DNA from: Clostridiales bacterium | GTDB lineage: Bacteria > Bacillota > Clostridia > Christensenellales > CAG-138 | Direction: 5' to 3' | NCBI GenBank assembly: GCA_024698505.1 | Contig: JAILRE010000063.1 | Coordinates: 1-49,614 of the forward strand | DNA: 49,614 nt | In this document: positions 32,318 to 39,559 of the stretch, piece after piece | Layout: each line of letters begins with the position of its first letter | How positions within the stretch are numbered: position 1 is the stretch's first letter | The notes under the pieces: generated by a model | Database searches by the model: none | What the model was told of the DNA's origin: nothing | What the model saw: only the letters and a program-made list of their open reading frames with translations | Program-made: the position numbers and the translations under genes

Positions 32318-33115
32318 ATGGCAAAAAGGGAGCTCGTTATCGAAAGGCGCGGTCTGTTCCTCGGAAAGACCGACGACTATATAGCTGAAATCAAGGAAGC
32401 CCTTTCGGTACTCGGCGGCATAAGCTTCATCGACGTCGACTCCGAGGAGGAGCTTATTGAGAAATGCTATACCTACGAGCCCATGCTGATACTCATGGAG
32501 CTGGATCTCGATAACATCAATATCGTTGTCAACGCCGCCATGATCAACAAATACCGCCAGGCGGTCAGCGTTGGCCTCGCCCCGGAAGAGGGCGAGAGCT
32601 ACAGGGGCCTGACGGACGAGTTCGTGATAACCGATTACGTCGTCAAGACGGGCGAGGCGAGGAAGGACGCGCTGAACGTGCTCCGCGCCTACAAACTGAA
32701 CGTGAAATACGGCATCAACGTGAAGACCATCACGAAGAAGATGCCGATAGTTACCGACCTTATATGGAACGATTCCGCAAGGGATGAGAAGTTCTCCCGC
32801 ATGGCGCTTGCCGAAAAGCTCGAAAGGCTGGGAGTCAGGCGCGAACTCGCGGGGCATAAGTATCTTATCGCCGCTATCGCCATGCAGGACGCGATGCATA
32901 TCTGGCCTGAGCCCGCGAAGCTGTATGCGAACGTGGCGGAATACTTCGGCACGACGCCCGCCGCCGTCGAAAGGGACATCAGATACGCGATCGAGACCGC
33001 GTGGATAGTCGGCGACATCGATTATCAGCACAAGATGTTCGGCATGAGCATCGACGAGGAGAAGGGCAAACCCACCAATTCCGAATTCATTGCAAGGCTC
33101 GCCTTGGATTACTGA
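32318..33115 (+). CDS. spo0A: Spo0A-type sporulation regulator with a degenerate receiver domain
   Basis: Spo0A is the master regulator of sporulation entry. The C-terminal DNA-binding half (about residues 145-265) is well kept: [38 protein letters not shown] and [17 protein letters not shown] correspond to the highly conserved Spo0A effector domain. The N-terminal 120 residues have receiver-like length, but the acidic pair near residue 10 is gone ([10 protein letters not shown]), and by alignment the phospho-acceptor Asp is E61 ([11 protein letters not shown] for PDILLLDIIMP). A possible receiver Lys is left in DYVVKTG. Phosphorelay control is therefore doubtful. The position directly after spoIVB, with GGAGG in the spoIVB stop region, supports orthology. 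Confidence 0.88.
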   Translation: MAKRELVIERRGLFLGKTDDYIAEIKEALSVLGGISFIDVDSEEELIEKCYTYEPMLILMELDLDNINIVVNAAMINKYRQAVSVGLAPEEGESYRGLTDEFVITDYVVKTGEARKDALNVLRAYKLNVKYGINVKTITKKMPIVTDLIWNDSARDEKFSRMALAEKLERLGVRRELAGHKYLIAAIAMQDAMHIWPEPAKLYANVAEYFGTTPAAVERDIRYAIETAWIVGDIDYQHKMFGMSIDEEKGKPTNSEFIARLALDY

Positions 33116-33134
33116 TAAGAAAGGAAGTACGACC

Positions 33135-34295
33135 ATGAAAAAGAGAGCGATCATAATAGTGCTTGACAGCGTAGGCATAGGCAGTCTTCCCGACGCCGCC
33201 GAGTTCGGCGACGAGGGAGCTCATACCCTTGGGCATATATACGAGCAGCGCGGTATGCGGATACCCAATATGCTTTCTCTCGGCCTCGGCAATATCGAGG
33301 GATCGAGGCTCGCGCGCGTCGCCTTCCCCCGTGCGGCGTACGGCAGAGCTATGGAGATCACCAAGGCCAAGGATACTACGAGCGGGCATTGGGAGATGGC
33401 CGGCTTCCCCATGGAGATCCCCTTCAGAACTTACCCCAACGGCTTCCCGAAGGAAGTTATGGACGAGTTCGAGAAGCGGATAGGCCGCGGCACGCTCGGA
33501 AACGAGGTCGCCTCCGGCACGGAAATAATCCAAAGGCTCGGCGACGAGCACGTCAGGACGGGCAAACCCATAGTTTACACTTCCGCCGACAGCGTTTTCC
33601 AGATCGCGGCGCATGAAGAGGTCATCCCGCTCGACGAGCTGTACCGCCTCTGCGGTATCGCAAGGGAAATGCTCGTGGGGGACAACCTCGTCGGCCGCGT
33701 CATCGCCCGCCCGTTCATCGGCGCAAACGGCAAATACACCCGCACCGAGAACCGCCGCGATTACGCGCTTGCACCCATGGAAGATACGATACTGGACGGG
33801 CTGTGCGAAAAGGGCATGGACGTCGTAGGCATTGGCAAGATCGAGGATATTTTCGCCCACCGCGGCATCACCACGGTGGACCATACCAAGAACAATCACG
33901 ACGGCATAGAGGCAACGATCCGCTTTCTGAAGGAGGGAAAGGGGGACTTCATATTCACGAACCTTGTGGACTTCGATATGCTCTACGGGCATAGGAACGA
34001 CGTCGAGGGATACGGCGCCGCGCTCGAGTATTTCGATTCCAAGCTCCCCGAGATACTGCGCTCCATGACGAAGGAAGACCTGCTTATAATCACCGCGGAT
34101 CACGGCTGCGATCCCGCGTATCCGGGCACAGATCATACGAGGGAGCATATCCCCGTAATAGCCCTGAAAGGCAGGGGAAAGCCCGCTCCTCTCGGAACGC
34201 TCGATTCGTTCGCCGATCTCGGCGCCACGGTCTACGAATATCTGACGGGGGAGAAATGGCGCTGCGGCAAGTCCTTCCTCTCGGCGCTCGTGTAA
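33135..34295 (+). CDS. deoB: Phosphopentomutase
   Basis: DeoB interconverts ribose 1- and 5-phosphates (or the deoxy forms) in nucleoside salvage. The 386-residue product starts with the alkaline-phosphatase-type metal site [20 protein letters not shown], has [11 protein letters not shown] around residue 85 with the phosphorylated Thr, and the late metal ligands in [20 protein letters not shown]. The ATG at 33135 follows GAAGGAAG; an extension into spo0A is rejected. It ends the long core block and is followed by a strong terminator. Confidence 0.95.
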   Translation: MKKRAIIIVLDSVGIGSLPDAAEFGDEGAHTLGHIYEQRGMRIPNMLSLGLGNIEGSRLARVAFPRAAYGRAMEITKAKDTTSGHWEMAGFPMEIPFRTYPNGFPKEVMDEFEKRIGRGTLGNEVASGTEIIQRLGDEHVRTGKPIVYTSADSVFQIAAHEEVIPLDELYRLCGIAREMLVGDNLVGRVIARPFIGANGKYTRTENRRDYALAPMEDTILDGLCEKGMDVVGIGKIEDIFAHRGITTVDHTKNNHDGIEATIRFLKEGKGDFIFTNLVDFDMLYGHRNDVEGYGAALEYFDSKLPEILRSMTKEDLLIITADHGCDPAYPGTDHTREHIPVIALKGRGKPAPLGTLDSFADLGATVYEYLTGEKWRCGKSFLSALV

Positions 34296-34310
34296 TCGGT
34301 TCGGAACCCG

Positions 34311-34338
34311 GCCCCGGAAACCATCCGGGGCTTTTTTT
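34311..34338 (+). terminator. Rho-independent terminator after deoB
   Basis: GCCCCGGA (34311-34318), a five-base loop, TCCGGGGC (34324-34331), then seven T. Confidence 0.9.
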
Positions 34339-34398
34339 CGGGATCATTCGCGGTTGCCAAATCCAATACGAAGTGCTATAATACTCCAAGCTGAATAC

Positions 34399-34475
34399 GC
34401 ACCCGTAGCTCACCCGGATAGAGCGTATGCCTCCGGAGCATAAGGCAGTGGGTTCGAGTCCCGCCGGGTGCGCCA
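34399..34475 (+). tRNA. tRNA-Arg (anticodon CCG)
   Basis: A full cloverleaf can be drawn: acceptor GCACCCG/CGGGTGC, D-arm GCTC...GAGC, anticodon arm TATGC-CTCCGGA-GCATA with anticodon CCG, T-arm GTGGG-TTCGAGT-CCCGC, then discriminator G and an encoded CCA at 34473-34475. Confidence 0.96.
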
Positions 34476-34510
34476 AAGAAGAGAAGGGCCGAAAGGCCCT
34501 TCTCTTCTTT
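34475..34510 (+). terminator. Rho-independent terminator after tRNA-Arg
   Basis: A perfect 16-bp stem (AAAGAAGAGAAGGGCC with its complement) closed by a GAAA tetraloop and ending in TTT, beginning at the last A of the CCA end. Confidence 0.85.
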
Positions 34511-34526
34511 GGCAATATGAATTGAA

Positions 34527-34697
34527 GGGACTCGAAGACTTTCGCTTTCCGTCCGGTGGACGAAAAAGAAAGCGAAAGCGCGGGTTTTGACAAAAGGCGC
34601 GGAGGCGCAGCGCGGAGCGCAAGTCGAAGACGCATCTTTTGCAAAACGAGTCCCGCCGCGTCGTCGCGGGCTTCGCTGAGCTCGCGACGTTTTTTTA
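34527..34697 (+). ncRNA. Structured intergenic element ending in a terminator, candidate non-coding RNA
   Basis: The segment is bounded by GGGACTCG (34527-34534) and its complement CGAGTCCC (34647-34654). Inside lie a long hairpin, CTTTCGCTTTC-CGTCC-GGT-GGACG-A5-GAAAGCGAAAG (34539-34578), and a second pairing of GTTTTG/CAAAAG (34584-34596) with CTTTTG/CAAAAC (34636-34647). Immediately downstream CGTCGCGGGCT pairs with AGCTCGCGACG and is followed by eight T (34662-34697), a good terminator. No credible protein frame is present. CGAGTCCCGCCG also occurs in the T-arm of the adjacent tRNA-Arg. The nested stems suggest a folded RNA or a mobile intergenic repeat; expression is not shown by sequence. 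Confidence 0.45.
34568..34613 (+). repeat. 46-bp intergenic direct repeat, copy 1
   Basis: This segment of the structured element recurs at 34855-34900 with one mismatch in 46 bases (position 34580 is G, C in copy 2). The shared part includes GGGTTTTGACAAAAGG and a GC-rich GGAGGCGCAGCGC stretch. Confidence 0.8.
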
Positions 34698-34854
34698 TTT
34701 CATAAGAAAAACATCGCATCGCCATGCTTCGCCGCTCCTCCTTTCCGCAAGCGATCACGCTTGCTGCGGCTGCTCGGTTGTAAACGCCCTCGCAACGCCT
34801 CCGCGTCGCTACCAATCGCTTGCGGGCAACTCGTTTCTCGACAGTGGACTAATA

Positions 34855-34900
34855 GAAAGCGAAAGCCCGGGTTTTGACAAAAGGCGCGGAGGCGCAGCGC
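34855..34900 (+). repeat. 46-bp intergenic direct repeat, copy 2
   Basis: A second copy of the 34568-34613 unit, just upstream of the methyltransferase promoter. The flanking hairpin and terminator of copy 1 are not repeated here, so it is a partial copy of the element. Between the copies (34698-34854) I see only GC-rich sequence without a supported gene. Confidence 0.8.
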
Positions 34901-34910
34901 GAAAGAGCTG

Positions 34911-34940
34911 TTGCCAAAAACCTCGCCTCCATGATATAAT
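34911..34940 (+). promoter_or_regulatory. SigA-type promoter of the methyltransferase gene
   Basis: TTGCCA (34911-34916) and TATAAT (34935-34940) with an 18-base spacer, about 31 bases before the start codon and directly downstream of repeat copy 2. Confidence 0.7.
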
Positions 34941-34971
34941 CATCCCGAAAACAGGCTTTCCGAGGTGCAAT

Positions 34972-35760
34972 ATGAGTTTGCTTGAAGAATACTATAACAG
35001 CAGAGATGAAGACAGCCGTCTCATGTCGCAGCATGGTCGGGTCGAATACTTGACCACTATGAAATACGTCCACGAATGCCTTGCTCGTTTCACTTCTCCG
35101 CGCATACTGGAAGTCGGCGCAGGCACGGGCAGGTACAGCATTGCGCTTGCAAGGGAGGGGTACTCCGTAACGGCGGTCGAATTGGTGCCGCATAATCTGG
35201 AGGTGCTCAGATCAAAGCTGGATGGCAGCGAGCCTATCACGGCTATGCAGGGGAACGCTCTGGATCTTTCGGCGTTTCCGGACGGATCGTTTGATATTAC
35301 GATGCTCTTGGGCCCCATGTACCACCTTTATACGGAGGAGGATAAGCTGCAAGCACTGTCCGAGGCGGTGCGCGTTACAAAGCCGGGCGGATACATACTT
35401 GTCGCGTACTGCATGAACGAACCGACGATAATCCAGTATGTGTTTATGGGAGATCATCTCAATGACGTCTTAAATACGAATTCCATGCTGACCGAAGATT
35501 GGCATTGTAAGAGCGAACCGAAAGAGATATTCGAACTTGTCAGAACGGAAGATATCGCGCGTCTTGATTCCAAGCTCCCTTTGGACAGGATAAAACTTGT
35601 TGCGACGGACGGAGCGGCTCATTATCTGAGCGGTTTGATCGACCAAATGGATCTCTATACATTTGAAAAATGGATGGAGTATCATTTCGCGACCTGTGAA
35701 AGGCAGGATCTGATAGGAGCTTCCAATCACACGCTCGATATACTTAAGGTGCGCGGATAA
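34972..35760 (+). CDS. Class I SAM-dependent methyltransferase
   Basis: The 262-residue product has motif I ILEVGAGTGRYSIALAREG at about residue 45, motif II region VTAVELVPHNLEVL, a GNALDLSAFPDGSFDITMLL post-motif with Asp, and a VTKPGGYILVAY motif III. These define the methyltransferase type 11 fold; the substrate is unknown. The ATG at 34972 follows GAGGTG by five bases and the promoter by 31; a long upstream extension of the frame through the repeat is not credible. It is a single-gene unit with its own promoter and terminator. Confidence 0.88.
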   Translation: MSLLEEYYNSRDEDSRLMSQHGRVEYLTTMKYVHECLARFTSPRILEVGAGTGRYSIALAREGYSVTAVELVPHNLEVLRSKLDGSEPITAMQGNALDLSAFPDGSFDITMLLGPMYHLYTEEDKLQALSEAVRVTKPGGYILVAYCMNEPTIIQYVFMGDHLNDVLNTNSMLTEDWHCKSEPKEIFELVRTEDIARLDSKLPLDRIKLVATDGAAHYLSGLIDQMDLYTFEKWMEYHFATCERQDLIGASNHTLDILKVRG

Positions 35761-35813
35761 GTCCGCCGCGCCGCAGGAAGGCTCCTTCAAAAAAGACCGT
35801 TTACATTATCAAC

Positions 35814-35845
35814 GCGCCTTTTGCCGTATACAAAGGGCGCTTTTT
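35814..35845 (+). terminator. Rho-independent terminator after the methyltransferase gene
   Basis: GCGCCTTTTG (35814-35823), a seven-base loop, CAAAGGGCGC (35831-35840), then TTTTT. Confidence 0.85.
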
Positions 35846-35953
35846 GAATGAAGTCCCATTCTCGGGGAAACGTTCTGCGCCACGGATCGGTTATCACCGT
35901 TTACATATTTACATGAAACACATTGCAAGATAATATTTTATTTTCAAAACCTG

Positions 35954-35982
35954 TTGACAAAGCGTTACGGCATATTTATAAT
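35954..35982 (+). promoter_or_regulatory. SigA-type promoter of the transglutaminase-like gene
   Basis: Consensus TTGACA (35954-35959) and TATAAT (35977-35982) with a 17-base spacer, about 45 bases before the start codon. Confidence 0.85.
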
Positions 35983-36027
35983 TGCACGCGGTCAACATGA
36001 CAGGATTACTCTAATGGAGGAAACAAT

Positions 36028-37137
36028 ATGAAAAAATCCGTAAAGGCTTTGATTATCATAGCCGTAATTCTTCTTTTCGCCGTCACGCTTTCGAGCGTCG
36101 CCATGGGCGTTCTCGCGTTTAGGAACACTCAGAAGATACAGAAGACGATCGACGAATCCCTCAACAAGGAGGAGGACGAAGTCCTTCGCGAGGACGACGT
36201 CTGCATTGCCGACACCTATTGGATAAGGTCCACGAAGCCCATCTCCGACGCGTACATCTCAGGCGATACTTCCGCTCTGGACGACCGTCAGAAGGAGACC
36301 CTCAAGATGGCTTCCGACATACTCGCTTCCATCACGACGGATGAAATGACTCCTTTCGAGAAGGAGAAGGCCGTCTACGAGTGGCTCACCACCAAGCTCA
36401 AATCCGATACCAGCATTCTGACCGTCATCCCCGAGACCGACGAAGAAGCTGACAATCCCTACGGCGTGCTCAAGTACCGCAACGCCGTCTGCGTTGGCTA
36501 CGCCACCACTTTCAGGCTCTTCATGCATATGATGGGCATCGAGTGCATGGTCGTGCACGACAGCTCCCTCGGTCATTCCTGGGATCTTGTCAAGCTCGAC
36601 GGCGAATGGTATCACACCGACTGCTATTTCGATTCCGATACCGGCTCCTATTACGGCTTCAACGTGACCGATCAGATCCTCGCTCAGGATCACAGCTGGA
36701 ACCGCGCTTTCTTCCCGCACGCTACCGGCACCAAGTACAACTACGCCGTAATGCACGCGGTCGAGCTCGATGATATCTACGCCATTCCTCAGTACGTCAA
36801 GGATCAGATCGACGCGGGCGAGAAGTGCTTCTCCTGCAGGTTCAAGTCCGGCATCAAGGCCGAGGACGAACCCGCCGCGAAGCAGATGGTCGAATTCGTA
36901 TCCGAAGCCGTAGGCTCCACGAGCGATGGCTATCTCCAGTACTACTGGAGCCTTGACGATCAGGGCAATTACGTCCTCAGCATGTTCCACAGCGTCAATA
37001 ACGGCGAGCCCGACATCGAGCTTCCCGACGACGTCTATGAGAGGCTCAGGAACGCCGTTGAGGATGCGTTCGGTGACTTTGAGTATTACGACGAGCCATA
37101 TTACAATGACTATACTTACGGAAGGATCTACGGCTGA
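36028..37137 (+). CDS. Membrane-anchored transglutaminase-like protein
   Basis: The 369-residue product has an N-terminal membrane helix (residues 7-30) and an outer part with a transglutaminase-like Cys-His-Asp core: C155 in YRNAVCVGYATTF, H183 in GHSWDLVKLDGEWYH and D198 in TDCYFD. The spacing is typical of bacterial transglutaminase-like (Pfam PF01841) domains that act as peptidases or cross-linking enzymes at the cell surface. A C-terminal region of about 120 residues with an acidic, Tyr-rich tail is not recognised. GGAGG precedes the start. It lies four bases before the DUF4358 lipoprotein gene, so the two are probably co-transcribed. Confidence 0.85.
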   Translation: MKKSVKALIIIAVILLFAVTLSSVAMGVLAFRNTQKIQKTIDESLNKEEDEVLREDDVCIADTYWIRSTKPISDAYISGDTSALDDRQKETLKMASDILASITTDEMTPFEKEKAVYEWLTTKLKSDTSILTVIPETDEEADNPYGVLKYRNAVCVGYATTFRLFMHMMGIECMVVHDSSLGHSWDLVKLDGEWYHTDCYFDSDTGSYYGFNVTDQILAQDHSWNRAFFPHATGTKYNYAVMHAVELDDIYAIPQYVKDQIDAGEKCFSCRFKSGIKAEDEPAAKQMVEFVSEAVGSTSDGYLQYYWSLDDQGNYVLSMFHSVNNGEPDIELPDDVYERLRNAVEDAFGDFEYYDEPYYNDYTYGRIYG

Positions 37138-37141
37138 ACAT

Positions 37142-37633
37142 ATGAAGAAGCTCGTTACGATACTGCTTGCCGCGCTCATTGCGGCAGCTTCTCTTGTGGG
37201 ATGCTCGGCCCCCAAAAAGGAGACCGTCAGCATGTATGACCTCTCGCAGGCCATGCTCTCGGCGCACGGCGATCCCGATTCGATGGCATACGCCAGCTCC
37301 TCCGACGCGGACCCCGCTGTAAAGCTCAGCTACGTTTCGGACGTCGATTATTCCAAGGTTGAGGCGTTCTTCATAAGCTACGCCAAGGACGGCAAGGGCA
37401 ATTCCGATGAGATAGTCGTTATCGCCATGAAGGAGGAGGCCGACGCAGCGGAAGCCGCGGCTTCGCTTCAGGAGCATATCAAGAAGCGCATAAGCCTCTA
37501 TTCCACTTACGATCCCATGCAGGTAACCGCCCTTGAAAAGGCGGAGATATTCACAGAAAGGCAGTACGCTGTGCTCGTCGTTGCGAAGAACAGCGAAGAG
37601 ATAATCTCCGCATTCAATGATTTCGTAAAGTGA
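37142..37633 (+). CDS. DUF4358-like lipoprotein
   Basis: The 163-residue product starts with a lipoprotein signal (MKKLVTILLAALIAAASLVG followed by the lipobox Cys). The mature part has the pattern of DUF4358 proteins: SYVSDVDYSKVEAFFISYAK, SDEIVVIAMKEEADAAEA, ISLYSTYDPMQVTALEKAEI and YAVLVVAKNSEEIISAF. Function unknown; a surface location is expected. The ATG at 37142 is chosen because it starts the signal peptide and lies four bases after the upstream stop. Confidence 0.85.
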   Translation: MKKLVTILLAALIAAASLVGCSAPKKETVSMYDLSQAMLSAHGDPDSMAYASSSDADPAVKLSYVSDVDYSKVEAFFISYAKDGKGNSDEIVVIAMKEEADAAEAAASLQEHIKKRISLYSTYDPMQVTALEKAEIFTERQYAVLVVAKNSEEIISAFNDFVK

Positions 37634-37642
37634 TCAGAATAT

Positions 37643-37671
37643 AAAAAAGCCCGTGAGAACGGGCTTTTTTT
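37643..37671 (+). terminator. Bidirectional terminator between the lipoprotein gene and proS
   Basis: A6-GCCCGT, loop GAGA, ACGGGC-T7 (37643-37671). A runs on one side and T runs on the other let it serve the plus-strand lipoprotein gene and the minus-strand proS. Confidence 0.9.
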
Positions 37672-37681
37672 ATTATTATTT

Positions 37682-39421
37682 TTATTTCCTTTCGGGAACC
37701 TTTGCGAGCACGGCCTCAGTCATAATGCGGATCTTTTCCATGACGGCCTCGGCGGCGTTTTCGACGGAGGCGTCCACGGTGAAGGACTTATCCCTTGCCA
37801 CGAGCTCGACGCAGCCCCTTGCAAGCGTCTTGGGGCTGATTACAACACGAACGGGCGCGCTCAGAAGATCGGCGTCGGAGAACATGACGCCCGCGGAAAC
37901 GGGACGGTCGTCGTAAAGCACCTCGGCTCCGGCCTTTTCAAGATCGGCATAGAGCTTATCGGCAGCTGCCTTAACGGTCTCGTCGTTGATGCGAAGGGCG
38001 CAGATCTCGACCTGCCAGGGAGCGATGGTGATGGGCCAGATGGGACCGTAATCATCGTGGTGCGCTTCGCAGACGGAGGCGATGAGGCGGCCGACGCCAA
38101 TGCCGTAGCAGCCCATAATGGGGTTCCTGCGCTCGCCGGTCTCGCTGTCATAGGTCATGCCCATGGCCTCGGTGTAGCGCTTGCCGAGCTGGAATATGTT
38201 GCCGACCTCGATACCGCGGCGGACGGTGAGGGTATGCTTGCCGCAGACGGGGCAGATACCGCCCTCGACGGCCTTGGTGAGATCGATGAATTCGGTCCCC
38301 TCGGGCAGATCCCTTGCGGGGTTGAAGCCCTTGAGGTGGTATTCCTCCTTGTTGGCTCCGCAGACGAGGTTAGTCGCGCCGACGAGCGAACGGTCGAAGA
38401 GCACGGTCGCCTTGGCGTCGAGCCCGACGGGGCCGATGTTTCCGGCGGTGAGGTTCGCGTTCTCGATATCGACGGCGGGATGGATTTTCGCCTTGATGTA
38501 ATTGGTGAGCTTGGTCTCGTTCAGCTCGCGGTCGCCGCGGCAGAATACGAGCACGTAGGAATCGTCCTCGTTGCGCTGATAGACGACGGCCTTGCAGGTC
38601 TTGTCCGCGGTAAGATGGAGCATGCCCGCGACCTCTTCGATCGTCTTGGCTTCGCCGGTAAATACCTCTTCAAGGGGAAGAAGCTCGGCGTCGGCGGTGT
38701 TCTCCGTGATGGCTTCGCAGGCTTCCATATTCGCCCTGAACCCGCACTCCGGGCAGATGACGATGGAATCCTCGCCGATATCGCAGAGGAGCATGAATTC
38801 GTGGCTGATCTTGCCGCCCATCATGCCGCTGTCGGACTTGACGGCGAGCACCTCGGGAACGCCGGCCCTCGCGTAGATGCGCTCATAGGCGCGGAACGCG
38901 CGATCGTAATACCTCTCCAGATCCTCCTGGGAGGTATGGAAGGAATAACCGTCCTTCATGGTGAACTCGCGCACTCTGATGAGACCGCCCCTTGCGCGGG
39001 GCTCGTCGCGGAACTTGGTCTGTATCTGATAGATCATGAAGGGGTACTTCTGATAAGTGCCGGCGACGTTCATGGCCATCTGGACGGCCGCCTCTTCGTG
39101 AGTCATGCCGAGCACCATATCGGCGCCGCTGCGGTCCTTGAACCTCAAAAGCTCCTGGCCGATGGACTCGAACCTGCCGGAGGACTGCCAAAGCGTAGCG
39201 GGCATAACGACGGGGAAGAGCACTTCCTGACCGTCGATGGCGTCCATCTCCTCGCGGAGGATGGCTTCGATCTTGTTCTGAATGCGCTTGGTGGGCGTGA
39301 ACAGCGAATAGATGCCGTTGCCGACCTGCTTCATGTAGCCGCCGCGCGTCATGAGATTCTGGCTTTCGATATCGAAAGCGCGTTCCTTGAACCTTTCGCC
39401 GAGAATATTCCTGACCTTCAT
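37682..39421 (-). CDS. proS: Prolyl-tRNA synthetase, bacterial long form
   Basis: ProRS charges tRNA-Pro. The 579-residue product shows the class II motif 1 region (YSLFTPTKRIQNKIEAILRE), motif 2 (QIQTKFRDEPRARGGLIRVR, EFTMKDGYSFH), the inserted editing domain between motifs 2 and 3 (about residues 225-390, with CKAVVYQRNEDDSYVLVFCR), motif 3 (MGCYGIGVGRLIASVCE) and a C-terminal anticodon-binding domain (APWQVEICALRI). A hairpin leader of about 80 bases and an SD (CAGGAG) precede the ATG. No T-box features are evident. Confidence 0.95.
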   Translation of the reverse strand: MKVRNILGERFKERAFDIESQNLMTRGGYMKQVGNGIYSLFTPTKRIQNKIEAILREEMDAIDGQEVLFPVVMPATLWQSSGRFESIGQELLRFKDRSGADMVLGMTHEEAAVQMAMNVAGTYQKYPFMIYQIQTKFRDEPRARGGLIRVREFTMKDGYSFHTSQEDLERYYDRAFRAYERIYARAGVPEVLAVKSDSGMMGGKISHEFMLLCDIGEDSIVICPECGFRANMEACEAITENTADAELLPLEEVFTGEAKTIEEVAGMLHLTADKTCKAVVYQRNEDDSYVLVFCRGDRELNETKLTNYIKAKIHPAVDIENANLTAGNIGPVGLDAKATVLFDRSLVGATNLVCGANKEEYHLKGFNPARDLPEGTEFIDLTKAVEGGICPVCGKHTLTVRRGIEVGNIFQLGKRYTEAMGMTYDSETGERRNPIMGCYGIGVGRLIASVCEAHHDDYGPIWPITIAPWQVEICALRINDETVKAAADKLYADLEKAGAEVLYDDRPVSAGVMFSDADLLSAPVRVVISPKTLARGCVELVARDKSFTVDASVENAAEAVMEKIRIMTEAVLAKVPERK

Positions 39422-39502
39422 AGAAAACTCCTGATAGTACTTATTGGGCTTTTTGAGGAGCGGTATCGGCGCTTCGCCTCAAGCCCTGCAAATTCAAAGG
39501 AA

Positions 39503-39531
39503 ATTATAAACAAATCCCCACCGAATGTCAA
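39503..39531 (-). promoter_or_regulatory. SigA promoter of proS inside a terminator hairpin
   Basis: On the minus strand a consensus TTGACA (39526-39531) and a perfect TATAAT (39503-39508) are 17 bases apart. The -35 box lies in the loop of the hairpin formed by CCCCACCGA and TCGGTGGGG, and the spacer includes its 3' arm. Confidence 0.85.
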
Positions 39532-39540
39532 TCGGTGGGG
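39516..39540 (-). terminator. Terminator hairpin after the coiled-coil gene
   Basis: A perfect 9-bp stem (CCCCACCGA/TCGGTGGGG) with a seven-base loop, followed on the minus strand by ATTTGTTTATAATTT. It ends the ruvCAB-coiled-coil operon and overlaps the proS promoter. Confidence 0.65.
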
Positions 39541-39559
39541 ATGATATAATCTTTGGCTG

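Noticed and set aside
34090-34815. Long minus-strand frames across deoB end, tRNA-Arg and the structured element
   Set aside because: They read antisense through a tRNA and through repeats, have RRDSNPL-type antisense-tRNA residues and no ribosome-binding site.
34639-34971. Upstream extension of the methyltransferase frame through the repeat region
   Set aside because: The promoter at 34911-34940 lies inside the extension, and the SD sits just before ATG 34972; the extra residues have no methyltransferase similarity.
39422-39502. T-box riboswitch before proS
   Set aside because: The leader is only about 80 bases and lacks a recognisable T-box sequence or specifier arrangement.
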